Shown here: one piece after another, positions 1 to 5,306 of the stretch
Layout of the letters: every line of letters begins with the position of its first letter
Numbering within the stretch: position 1 is the first letter of the stretch
From: Agromyces sp.
GTDB taxonomy: Bacteria; Actinomycetota; Actinomycetes; Actinomycetales; Microbacteriaceae
Length of the DNA: 5,757 nt
Assembly (NCBI GenBank): GCA_031178025.1
Contig: JAPSJU010000142.1
Location: 1 to 5,757, forward strand
Direction: 5' to 3'
Notes under the pieces: model-generated
What the model was told of the DNA's origin: nothing
Seen by the model: only the letters and a program-made list of their open reading frames with translations
Database searches by the model: none
Position numbers and translations under genes: made by a program

Positions 1-179
1 GCGACCGCCTGCTGCTCATGCGCGACGGAGCGCTCCTCGCCGACGACACCGTCGACGGCGTGCTCGCCGCCACCGGCACGGACGACGTCGAGACGGCGTT
101 CCTCCGGCTCATCGAGCAGGGCAGTCCCGACCTGCCGCCCCGCGAGGCGGCCGTGCGCGGTGCGGAGGGCACGCGATGA
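1..179 (+). CDS. ABC transporter ATP-binding protein, C-terminal fragment (5' end outside window)
   Basis: Only about the last 58 residues are present, read in the frame starting at base 3 and ending at the TGA at 177-179. The peptide opens with DRLLLMRDGALLADD. This is typical of the strand and turn just after the H-loop in exporter-type ABC ATPases, where a hydrophobic strand precedes 'M..G.l..dg'. It continues through TVDGVLAATGTDDVETAFLRLIEQ, the usual C-terminal helix of drug- or lipid-exporter ATPases. Walker A, signature and Walker B motifs lie upstream of the window and cannot be checked. The stop codon overlaps the start of the permease gene (ATGA, 176-179), so the two are co-translated and should form one exporter of two ATPase and two permease subunits. 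The last 20 or so residues are a charged, Pro/Arg-rich tail that probably lies outside the ATPase fold. The substrate is unknown. Confidence 0.85.
   Translation, partial: DRLLLMRDGALLADDTVDGVLAATGTDDVETAFLRLIEQGSPDLPPREAAVRGAEGTR
164..169 (+). promoter_or_regulatory. Ribosome binding site of the ABC permease
   Basis: GGAGGG lies six bases before the ATG at 176, inside the last codons of the ATPase gene. It is a strong Shine-Dalgarno match. With the ATGA overlap it fixes the permease start and indicates translational coupling. Confidence 0.7.
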
Positions 180-910
180 CCGTCACCCGCACGCTCGCGA
201 CCTCCGGCCGAGTGCTCACCCAGATCCGCCACGATCCGCGCACGATCGCGCTCCTGCTCATCGTGCCGAGCCTGCTCATCGGCCTCGTCGCGTGGATGTT
301 CACCGACACCGAGGTGTTCCACGACATCGGCCCGGCGATGATCGCGCTGTTCCCGTTCATCGTGATGTTCCTCGTCACGAGCATCGCGACGCTGCGCGAG
401 CGCCGCAGCGGCACGCTCGAGCGCCTGCTCTCGATGCCGATGGGCAAGGGCGACTTCATCCTCGGCTACGCGCTCGCCTTCGGCCTGCTCGCGGTCGCCC
501 AGACGGCGATCGCCGTCTCGTTCGCGGTGTGGGTGTGCGGCCTCGAGATCGAGGGTTCGCTGTGGCTGCTCTTCGCCGTCGCGATCGCCGACGCGCTGCT
601 CGGCACGGCGCTCGGGCTCCTCGCGAGCGCGTTCGCGCGCACCGAGTTCCAGGTGGTGCAGTTCCTGCCGGTGCTCGTGTTCCCCCAGGTGCTGCTCGGC
701 GGCATCTTCGTGCCGCGCGATCGGCTTCCGGAGGTCCTCGAGGCGATCAGCGAATGGCTGCCGCTGAGCTTCGCGATCGACGCGCTGCAGGCGGTGGCCG
801 GTGACACCGAGGGCACCGGATGGATCGTCGCGAAGCTCCTCGTGATCGGGGCGTGGATCGTCGGCGCGATCGTCGTCGGCTCCGTCACCCTGCGCCGTCG
901 CACTCCGTGA
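176..910 (+). CDS. ABC-2 type transporter permease
   Basis: This 244-residue integral membrane protein is the likely permease half of an efflux ABC transporter. Six hydrophobic segments are visible at about residues 23-42, 52-72, 97-119, 129-153, 159-179 and 219-239, as expected for the ABC-2 family (DrrB/NodJ-like). Between the second and third segments lies RERRSGTLERLLSMPM (75-90), the well-conserved 'E...GTle.l...P' motif of the cytosolic coupling helix that contacts the ATPase. The stretch PQVLLGGIFVPRDRLP (170-185) matches the 'sG.~fP...~P' region before the last external loop. The start is set by an ATGA overlap with the ATPase and a good ribosome binding site. The length is normal for the family and no damage is visible. 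The family exports drugs, lipids or polysaccharides, but the substrate cannot be predicted here. The gene converges with the FAD oxidase gene, leaving only 10 bases between stop codons. Confidence 0.93.
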   Translation: MTVTRTLATSGRVLTQIRHDPRTIALLLIVPSLLIGLVAWMFTDTEVFHDIGPAMIALFPFIVMFLVTSIATLRERRSGTLERLLSMPMGKGDFILGYALAFGLLAVAQTAIAVSFAVWVCGLEIEGSLWLLFAVAIADALLGTALGLLASAFARTEFQVVQFLPVLVFPQVLLGGIFVPRDRLPEVLEAISEWLPLSFAIDALQAVAGDTEGTGWIVAKLLVIGAWIVGAIVVGSVTLRRRTP

Positions 911-923
911 CGCGGAGGCGTCA
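908..923. terminator. Palindromic hairpin spanning both stop codons of convergent genes
   Basis: TGACGC (908-913), a GGAG loop (914-917) and GCGTCA (918-923) form a perfect 6-bp stem. The left arm begins with the TGA of the permease. The right arm, read on the minus strand, begins with the TGA of the oxidase. CC (905-906) and GG (924-925) could add two pairs around a bulged G907. No T-run follows on either strand, so it is not a classical intrinsic terminator. It may still act as a weak bidirectional terminator or as a 3'-end stabilising hairpin. Confidence 0.4.
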
Positions 924-2234
924 GGCTCCGAGCACGCGCTCGAGGTAGGGGTTCGCGAAGCGCCGTTCGGGATCGAGTTCGTCCCGCACCCGCAGGAAGT
1001 CGTCGAATCGCGGGTACGCCTCGCGCAGCGACTCGGCCGCCTGCGTGTGCAGCTTCGCCCAATGCGGCCGGCCGCCGTACCCGAGCATGATCTCCTCGAC
1101 GGCGCCGAAGTACTCGCGGTGGTCCTCACGGACGTAGCGGTGCACGGCGAGGTAGCCCGTGTCACGCCCGTACGCCGTCGAGAGCCAGTTCTCGTCGGAT
1201 GCCGCGGCGCGCACCTCGATCGGGAAGCTGACGCGCCACCCGCGCCGCTCGATGAGCGACTGCACCTCGCGGAAGGCCTCGGGAACCGCTTCGAGCGGCA
1301 CCGCGTACTCCAGTTCACGGAAGCGCACGGTGCGGTTCGTCGTGAACACCGACGACGAGACGTCGCTGAAGTCGCGACCGCTCGCGAGCCTCTGCACCTG
1401 CCGCGCCAGGAACGGCGTCGTGATGGGCGCCATCGCCCCGATCCCGCAGATGAGGCGGTACACGCCGTTGGCGAGGAACTCGTCGTCGATCCAGCGCGAG
1501 ATCCGGCCGAGCGGCCTCCTCGGTGCCTCCCCGGCCAGCCGGGTGTTCGTCTTCGTCAGCGCGGTGGTCGTGTGGGGGAACCAGTAGAACTCGAAATGGT
1601 CGGCGGCGCGCACACGCTCGGGCCATTCGTCGAGCACCGCCTCGAGCGGCTCGGGCCGCTCGACGGCATGCAGGACGAATCGGGGCACGAGTTGCAGCGT
1701 GACGTCGACGAGCACGCCGAGCGCCCCGAGGCCGAGGCGCACCGCGGGCAGCAGTTCGGGGCGTTCCACCTCGCTCACGGCGAGCATCTCCCCCGTGCCC
1801 GTCACGACCGTCGCGGCCACGACCTGGGTCGCGAGCCCTCCGAAGGCGAGCCCGGTGCCGTGCGTGCCGGTCGACGTGGCACCCGCGATCGTCTGCCGAT
1901 CGATGTCGCCGAGGTTGGGCATCGCGAGGCCGTACGGAGCGAGGAGGTCCGGCAGTTCGTGCAGCGGGGTGCCGGCGGCCAGCCGCACGCGACCGGTCGC
2001 GACATCCGCGTCGATCACGCCCGCGAGCTCGGTCAGGTCGAGCTGGACGCCCGGCGCCACGGCGATGCCGGTGAAGCTGTGACCGGCTCCCACCGGTTTG
2101 ACGGCGAGGCCGGATCGCGCGGCCGCCTGCACCGCGCGCTGCACCGCGGCGGCGCTCGACGGCCGCTCGATTCGGAACGGCCGGACGGCTTCGGTACGGG
2201 ACCAGTTGCGCCACACCGCGCCGCTCGCCGTCAC
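921..2234 (-). CDS. FAD-linked oxidase, D-arabinono-1,4-lactone oxidase / alditol oxidase family
   Basis: This 437-residue cytosolic flavoenzyme of the VAO/PCMH fold likely oxidises a sugar lactone, alditol or similar polyol with O2, giving H2O2. The FAD domain runs from about residue 15 to 185. It contains PVGAGHSFTGIA (47-58), where His52 matches the histidine that covalently binds FAD in alditol oxidases. It also has PNLGDIDRQTIAGATSTGTHGTG (106-128), the pyrophosphate-binding segment. The C-terminal ALO domain follows. It carries GGRPHWAKLHT (387-397), the family's HWAK-type motif, and ends with DPERRFANPYLERVLG. There is no signal peptide or membrane segment. The GTG start overlaps the stop of the upstream PLP enzyme gene (GTGA, 2234-2231). 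It is followed at once by VWRNWSRTE, the usual 'WrNW' N-terminus of the family, so longer in-frame extensions are rejected. A G-rich stretch (2241-2250 on the minus strand) may help ribosome binding. Family assignment is firm; the true substrate is not known. Confidence 0.92.
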   Translation of the reverse strand: MTASGAVWRNWSRTEAVRPFRIERPSSAAAVQRAVQAAARSGLAVKPVGAGHSFTGIAVAPGVQLDLTELAGVIDADVATGRVRLAAGTPLHELPDLLAPYGLAMPNLGDIDRQTIAGATSTGTHGTGLAFGGLATQVVAATVVTGTGEMLAVSEVERPELLPAVRLGLGALGVLVDVTLQLVPRFVLHAVERPEPLEAVLDEWPERVRAADHFEFYWFPHTTTALTKTNTRLAGEAPRRPLGRISRWIDDEFLANGVYRLICGIGAMAPITTPFLARQVQRLASGRDFSDVSSSVFTTNRTVRFRELEYAVPLEAVPEAFREVQSLIERRGWRVSFPIEVRAAASDENWLSTAYGRDTGYLAVHRYVREDHREYFGAVEEIMLGYGGRPHWAKLHTQAAESLREAYPRFDDFLRVRDELDPERRFANPYLERVLGA

Positions 2235-3481
2235 AGGAACGCCCGCCCTTCGCCGCGATACGTCGGCACGCTGCCGACCGACTGGTCGCCGTCGACGAGC
2301 GTGAACGCATCCAGGTGCTCCGAGAGCTCCCCCGACTTCGTGTGGCGGAACCAGATCCGATCGCCGACGCGCAGGCGGCCGGCGGCGGCACCGGTCACGG
2401 GCGTCTGCACCTCCCCCGCCGATTCCCGCGCAACCAGCGCGAGGCCCTCCGGCCACACGATCCTCGGCAGCCGGTCGGTGCCCGGCGGGCCGGAGGCGAT
2501 CCACCCCCCGCCGAGGATGGTCGCATGGCGCGGGCTCGGCGAGCGCACGACATCGAGTCCGAACGCCGCCGCCGGAGCCGGCGTGAAGTGCGCGTAGCCG
2601 TCGAAGAGGTGCCCGCCGAGAAGTCCGGAACCCGCCGCGATCTCGGTGATCGAGGCATCCGCCGCCGTGACCTCGAGCGAACCCGTGCCGCCGCCGTTGA
2701 CGAACTCGAGCTGGGCGTGCTCCTGTACCGCGGCAACGGCTCGGGCACGCCGCTCCACGAGTTCGGGCATCGAGCGGGACTGCATCCAGCGGTGCAGCGC
2801 GCCGTCGATGGGCCGACCCTCCGGCCGGTTCAGGATGCCGGCGATCTGCGCCTCGTACGACATCACGCCCACGAGCCGGAAGCCCCGGCGGCGGGCGATG
2901 TGCGCGGCGAGCGCGCCCGCGTCGGCCGGATGATGCACCGGCGAGCGGCGTACCCCGAGATGACCGAGCACCGGGGCATGCCATGACGCGTCGAGCTCGA
3001 GGCAGACCCGGATCATCTCGCGCGCCCCTGGAGGCACGACCGAATCGATGAAGTCGAGCTGCGCCGCGGAGTCCACCATCAGCGTGATCCGGCTCGCCAG
3101 CTCGGCGTCACCGCCGAGTCGCCGGATGCCGCCGCGCTCCGTCGTCGGATATCCCACGAGGAGGTCGTCGACGGTGTCGGCGAGCCACAGCGCCTCGGCG
3201 AGCGTGTACGCGAACACCCCGCGGTAACCGGGCTGATCGAGCAGCGCCTCGATGACGCTCCGCACGCGCACCGACTTCGTGGCGATGCGGATCGGCGTCC
3301 CCCCGGCACGACGAGCCATGTCGCGGGCGTTGTGCCGCAGCGCGCCGAGGTGCAGGACGCCGACGGGGGCATCGAGCCCCGCGGTGGCGGCCGAGAGCGC
3401 CGGCCAGTACCGGCCCGGCTCTCGCCAGGGTGCGGCATCGCCCGTCTGCGCGGCATCGAGGCGCAGTTCGCTCCCCGTCAT
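2231..3481 (-). CDS. Fold-type III PLP enzyme, amino acid deaminase/aldolase type (alanine racemase N-terminal domain)
   Basis: This 416-residue enzyme combines an alanine-racemase-like TIM barrel with a C-terminal beta domain, as in D-threonine aldolase and eukaryotic-type D-serine dehydratase. The N-terminus, AATAGLDAPVGVLHLGAL (31-48), fits the 'LDaPl.vvdl.al..Na' opening of the family. IRIATKSVRVR (64-74) contains Lys69, the likely PLP Schiff-base lysine. Other family-like segments are FAYTLAEALWL (90-100), MSYEAQIAG (207-215) and NGGGTGS (262-268), a glycine-rich phosphate-binding turn. Near the end EHLD gives His389-x-Asp391. This spacing equals the metal-binding His-x-Asp/Cys pair of D-threonine aldolase and D-serine dehydratase, though assigning it as the metal site is my inference. 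Likely chemistry is aldol cleavage or deamination of a D- or beta-hydroxy amino acid; racemisation is less likely. The ATG at 3481 lacks a clear ribosome binding site and lies 46 bases after tetR. The stop overlaps the oxidase start, so the two enzymes are co-translated and probably share a pathway. Confidence 0.88.
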   Translation of the reverse strand: MTGSELRLDAAQTGDAAPWREPGRYWPALSAATAGLDAPVGVLHLGALRHNARDMARRAGGTPIRIATKSVRVRSVIEALLDQPGYRGVFAYTLAEALWLADTVDDLLVGYPTTERGGIRRLGGDAELASRITLMVDSAAQLDFIDSVVPPGAREMIRVCLELDASWHAPVLGHLGVRRSPVHHPADAGALAAHIARRRGFRLVGVMSYEAQIAGILNRPEGRPIDGALHRWMQSRSMPELVERRARAVAAVQEHAQLEFVNGGGTGSLEVTAADASITEIAAGSGLLGGHLFDGYAHFTPAPAAAFGLDVVRSPSPRHATILGGGWIASGPPGTDRLPRIVWPEGLALVARESAGEVQTPVTGAAAGRLRVGDRIWFRHTKSGELSEHLDAFTLVDGDQSVGSVPTYRGEGRAFL

Positions 3482-3531
3482 CAGGGCACGCCCGCGGCGC
3501 GCGGGCCGGCGATCGGGCCGAGATCCGTCAT
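3481..3531 (-). CDS. Possible 16-codon relay ORF between tetR and the PLP enzyme gene
   Basis: On the minus strand an ATG at 3531-3529 overlaps the tetR stop (ATGA). It opens 16 codons, MTDLGPIAGPRAAGVP, closed by a TGA at 3483-3481 that shares bases with the ATG of the PLP enzyme (TGATG). It thus exactly bridges the 46-base gap between the two genes. The PLP enzyme start has no evident Shine-Dalgarno sequence, so a terminating ribosome re-initiating through this ORF is a plausible coupling device. Chance occurrence is also possible in GC-rich DNA. Another reading is that the PLP enzyme really begins at 3531 and a one-base frame error separates the two, but family alignment by eye does not need the extra residues. 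Confidence 0.25.
   Translation of the reverse strand: MTDLGPIAGPRAAGVP
3490..3506. repeat. GC-rich hairpin upstream of the PLP enzyme start
   Basis: GCCCGC (3490-3495) and GCGGGC (3501-3506) flank a five-base loop, a perfect 6-bp all-GC stem. On the minus-strand transcript it sits 8 to 25 bases before the PLP enzyme ATG, where a ribosome binding site would be expected. It may restrict independent initiation, but such stems are frequent in DNA of this composition. Confidence 0.3.
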
Positions 3532-4124
3532 CGGACGTCCGCCAATCTCGAGACGGCGTCGGCGGCGGCATGCGCGACCAGGCGTGCGGCGTCATCGTCG
3601 CGATCGACGAGCCAGGTGAGGGTGAGCCCGTCGGTGAACGCGACGAGGACCCGGGCGACCTGCGCTGCGGGCACGCGCCAGTCCGCCCCGGCGAGGCCTG
3701 CAGCACGCTCGAGCGAGCGCTCGGCGAGCTCGGCGTAGCGGGCGTACTGCTGCACGGCGAGCGGATGCCGCTCGGGCGAGCGCAGGGCGTACTGGGTCAA
3801 CTCGAGCATCGCCTGCTCGTGCTCGGGGTCGGACCTGAGGTGCTCGAAGTACCGGAGGAGGCCCGCCTCGATCACCTCGGCGAGATCCCCGTCCGGCACC
3901 AGCTCGGGCAGCACGGCCTGCTGCTCGCGGCCGACGACCGTCGTGATGAGCTCGTCGATCAGTTCGTCCCGCGACGCGAACGCGTAGTGGAAGCTCGCCA
4001 ACGACATGCCGGCCTCGGCGACGATCGCGCGAGTCGTCGCCTGGGCGATCCCGTGCCGTGACACGACGCGAAGCGCGGCGTCGACGAGTGCCCGCCGGCG
4101 TTCGAGCGCGGGGATGCGGGACAC
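3528..4124 (-). CDS. TetR-family transcriptional regulator
   Basis: This 198-residue one-component regulator has an N-terminal DNA-binding domain and an all-helical ligand and dimerisation domain. The helix-turn-helix is clear at residues 28-49, with QATTRAIVAEAGMSLASFHY followed by AF and then SRDELIDELI, the standard TetR helix 3/4 pattern. Residues about 75-195 are helical. The stretch VLVAFTDGLTLTWLVD (159-174) resembles the last helices of BetI-type C-terminal domains, though this subclass call is tentative. The GTG start at 4124 is chosen because AGAGGAG lies just upstream and the protein then starts 22 residues before the first conserved TetR helix pair, as usual. A further in-frame GTG upstream has no comparable site. 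It is the first gene of the minus-strand unit, directly before the PLP enzyme and oxidase genes, and diverges from the phosphatase gene. The most likely role is repression of its own operon, released by a pathway substrate. Ligand unknown. Confidence 0.92.
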   Translation of the reverse strand: MSRIPALERRRALVDAALRVVSRHGIAQATTRAIVAEAGMSLASFHYAFASRDELIDELITTVVGREQQAVLPELVPDGDLAEVIEAGLLRYFEHLRSDPEHEQAMLELTQYALRSPERHPLAVQQYARYAELAERSLERAAGLAGADWRVPAAQVARVLVAFTDGLTLTWLVDRDDDAARLVAHAAADAVSRLADVR

Positions 4125-4128
4125 TCGG

Positions 4129-4136
4129 CTCCTCTC
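4129..4136 (-). promoter_or_regulatory. Ribosome binding site of tetR
   Basis: GAGAGGAG on the minus strand ends four bases before the GTG at 4124-4122; its AGAGG part is six bases away. It is the best Shine-Dalgarno match in the region and decides the start codon. Confidence 0.6.
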
Positions 4137-4153
4137 GACACCGTCGACGACGA

Positions 4154-4173
4154 AGTGGGGCGATCGTCCCAGT
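4154..4173. promoter_or_regulatory. Candidate TetR operator (20-bp imperfect palindrome)
   Basis: The sequence AGTGGGGCGATCGTCCCAGT is symmetric at 8 of 10 base-pair positions around the centre 4163/4164. The inner core is a perfect CGATCG (4161-4166). It lies 30-49 bases upstream of the tetR GTG, in the tetR/phosphatase divergent region, just downstream of a possible tetR -10 element. Bound repressor there would block transcription of the tetR unit. TetR proteins commonly bind palindromes of this size next to their own gene. The assignment rests on symmetry and position only. Confidence 0.45.
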
Positions 4174-4179
4174 CGCACC

Positions 4180-4185
4180 AGTATG
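4180..4185 (-). promoter_or_regulatory. Possible -10 element for tetR operon
   Basis: CATACT on the minus strand matches four of six bases of TATAAT. It would place the transcript start near 4173, at the edge of the palindrome, with a leader of about 50 bases before GTG. No convincing -35 hexamer is seen, so this is weak. Confidence 0.25.
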
Positions 4186-4218
4186 TCGCAGCGGCGACGA
4201 CGGCGCATCCGGCACCGG

Positions 4219-4224
4219 TACGCT
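4219..4224 (+). promoter_or_regulatory. Possible -10 element giving a leaderless phosphatase mRNA
   Basis: TACGCT fits the actinobacterial TANNNT -10 pattern and ends six bases before the phosphatase ATG at 4231. A transcript starting 6-7 bases after this element would begin at or next to the A of ATG. The preceding bases (ccggcaccggtacgctcgca) hold no purine-rich ribosome binding site, as expected for a leaderless mRNA. No -35 consensus is obvious. Confidence 0.4.
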
Positions 4225-4230
4225 CGCACC

Positions 4231-5154
4231 ATGCGCCTCGGGGTACTCGACGTCGGTTCCAACACCGTGCACCTGCTCGTGGTCGAGGCCCACCCCGGTG
4301 CCCGACCGATTCCGACGGCATCGCACAAGTCGGTCCTCCGCCTCATGCGGTACCTCGAGGAGGGCGCGATCAACGACGAGGGCGTCACGGCGATCCTCGA
4401 GGCGGTCGGCGACGCGGCGGACGCCGCGCGCGAGGCCGGGATCGACGAGCTGCTCTCGTTCGCGACCTCCGCCATCCGCGATGCGACGAACGGCGAGGAG
4501 GTGCTCGAGCGCGTCGCCCGCGAGACGGGCGTCGAACTGCAGGTGCTCTCCGGCGACGACGAAGCGCGGCTCACCTTCCTCGCCGTACGACGCTGGTACG
4601 GATGGTCTGCGGACCGGATCCTGCTCTTCGACATCGGCGGCGGCTCCCTCGAACTCGCGCAGGGCATCGACGAGGTGCCGGACGTCGCCCGCTCGGTTCC
4701 TCTCGGAGCCGGGCGATCGACGATCGCCTTCCTCCCCGACGATCCGCCCTCGGCCGAGCAGGTCTCGCAGCTGCGGGAGCACGCTCGGAAGGTGCTCGCC
4801 AAGGCGGTCAAGCCGTTCCGCGACCTGCCGGCGCCCGACCACGTCGTCGGCTCCTCCAAGACGATCCGCTCGCTCGCGAAGCTCGCCGGTGACGTCGAGG
4901 AGGGCTTGGGCTCGAGCGAGCGGATCGTGCTGAGCCGACGGGCGCTCGACGACTGGACGCCGAGGCTCGCGAAGATCCCGGCCGACGCCCGGCCGGCGCT
5001 GCCCGGGATCACGGCCGACCGCACCTTCCAGATCGTGGCCGGCGCCGTGGTGCTCTCCGAGGCGATGCGGGCCTTCGAGGTGGAGGAGCTCGAGGTGTCG
5101 CCATGGGCCCTTCGCGAGGGGCTCATCCTGCGTCGCATCGACCACCTGTCGTAG
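4231..5154 (+). CDS. ppx: Ppx/GppA family phosphatase (exopolyphosphatase / pppGpp phosphohydrolase type)
   Basis: This 307-residue cytosolic enzyme of the ASKHA (sugar kinase/Hsp70/actin) superfamily is expected to release phosphate from polyphosphate ends or from pppGpp. The two activities cannot be separated from sequence. Motifs in order: LDVGSNTVHLLVVEA (6-20), the phosphate-1 loop; LSFATSAIRDATNGE (75-89); VLSGDDEARLTFLAV (105-119); LLFDIGGGSLELA (131-143), the phosphate-2 loop; SVPLGAGRS (155-163); HVVGSSKTIRSLA (204-216), the adenosine-type loop; and SPWALREGLILRRID (290-304). The length matches the short actinobacterial Ppx forms (about 300-330 residues), which lack the C-terminal HD and accessory domains of Escherichia coli Ppx. 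The ATG is chosen because the first motif follows at once. It has no Shine-Dalgarno sequence and is probably leaderless. It diverges from tetR, which may or may not affect it, and stands alone on its strand before a 152-base gap. Confidence 0.93.
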   Translation: MRLGVLDVGSNTVHLLVVEAHPGARPIPTASHKSVLRLMRYLEEGAINDEGVTAILEAVGDAADAAREAGIDELLSFATSAIRDATNGEEVLERVARETGVELQVLSGDDEARLTFLAVRRWYGWSADRILLFDIGGGSLELAQGIDEVPDVARSVPLGAGRSTIAFLPDDPPSAEQVSQLREHARKVLAKAVKPFRDLPAPDHVVGSSKTIRSLAKLAGDVEEGLGSSERIVLSRRALDDWTPRLAKIPADARPALPGITADRTFQIVAGAVVLSEAMRAFEVEELEVSPWALREGLILRRIDHLS

Positions 5155-5169
5155 CACCTGGCCGGGTGC
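5154..5169. repeat. Small inverted repeat at the phosphatase stop codon
   Basis: GCACC (5154-5158) and GGTGC (5165-5169) flank six bases. The stem is only 5 bp and starts in the stop codon, with no T-run after it. It is at best a weak terminator or mRNA 3'-end hairpin for the phosphatase gene. Confidence 0.25.
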
Positions 5170-5176
5170 CGAGCGC

Positions 5177-5210
5177 ACCGATGCGTCCCATCCGCTGCTC
5201 CGCCATCGGT
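5177..5210. repeat. Inverted repeat ACCGATG/CATCGGT in the 152-bp gap
   Basis: ACCGATG (5177-5183) and CATCGGT (5204-5210) are perfectly complementary over 7 bp across a 20-base spacer. They could form a long-loop hairpin in the phosphatase 3' region, or be two half-sites of a regulator upstream of the DUF1801 gene. There is no T-run after it. Apart from this, the smaller repeat before it and the elements below, I see nothing in 5155-5306. Confidence 0.25.
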
Positions 5211-5245
5211 CAGGATCGGAGAAGTACCAGGCCGTGGCGTCCGCA

Positions 5246-5251
5246 TACCCT
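5246..5251 (+). promoter_or_regulatory. Possible -10 element of the DUF1801 gene
   Basis: TACCCT (in CATACCCT) fits the TANNNT pattern and would give a leader of about 48 bases with a good ribosome binding site. No -35 match is visible, so the call is tentative. Confidence 0.2.
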
Positions 5252-5289
5252 GAGATCGCGACGCGGGAGCCGCGTCGCCGACGACGACC

Positions 5290-5298
5290 GGAAGGGGA
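5290..5298 (+). promoter_or_regulatory. Ribosome binding site of the DUF1801 gene
   Basis: GGAAGGGGA ends eight bases before the ATG at 5307. This purine-rich stretch decides the start, as longer in-frame upstream reading lacks both a site and family similarity. Confidence 0.6.
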
Positions 5299-5306
5299 AC
5301 ACCACG

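Noticed and set aside
160..804. Plus-strand 214-codon frame overlapping the permease
   Set aside because: Composition is almost wholly Arg/Ala/His/Pro with no hydrophobic pattern. It is a shadow of the permease, which has clear membrane segments in its own frame.
1047..2597. Long open frame (516 codons) on the plus strand, antisense to the FAD oxidase and the end of the PLP enzyme gene
   Set aside because: The translation is Arg/His/Glu/Pro-rich with no recognisable motif and no ribosome binding site. It is the mirror frame of a GC-rich gene whose minus-strand product has clear family motifs.
921..2984. A 687-codon reading of the oxidase with a 250-residue N-terminal extension (possible fusion)
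   Set aside because: The extension is out-of-frame PLP enzyme sequence. The GTG at 2234, overlapping the upstream stop and followed by the family's WrNW start, is the better choice.
3482..3706. A 75-residue upstream extension of the PLP enzyme
   Set aside because: It overlaps tetR coding sequence in another frame, is Arg/Ser/Pro-rich and has no family similarity. The ATG at 3481 places the conserved LDAP segment at the usual distance.
4142..4149. Palindrome CGTCGACG as a second operator in the tetR leader
   Set aside because: It is only 8 bp with no symmetric extension and is common by chance in DNA of this composition. The 20-bp palindrome nearby is much stronger.
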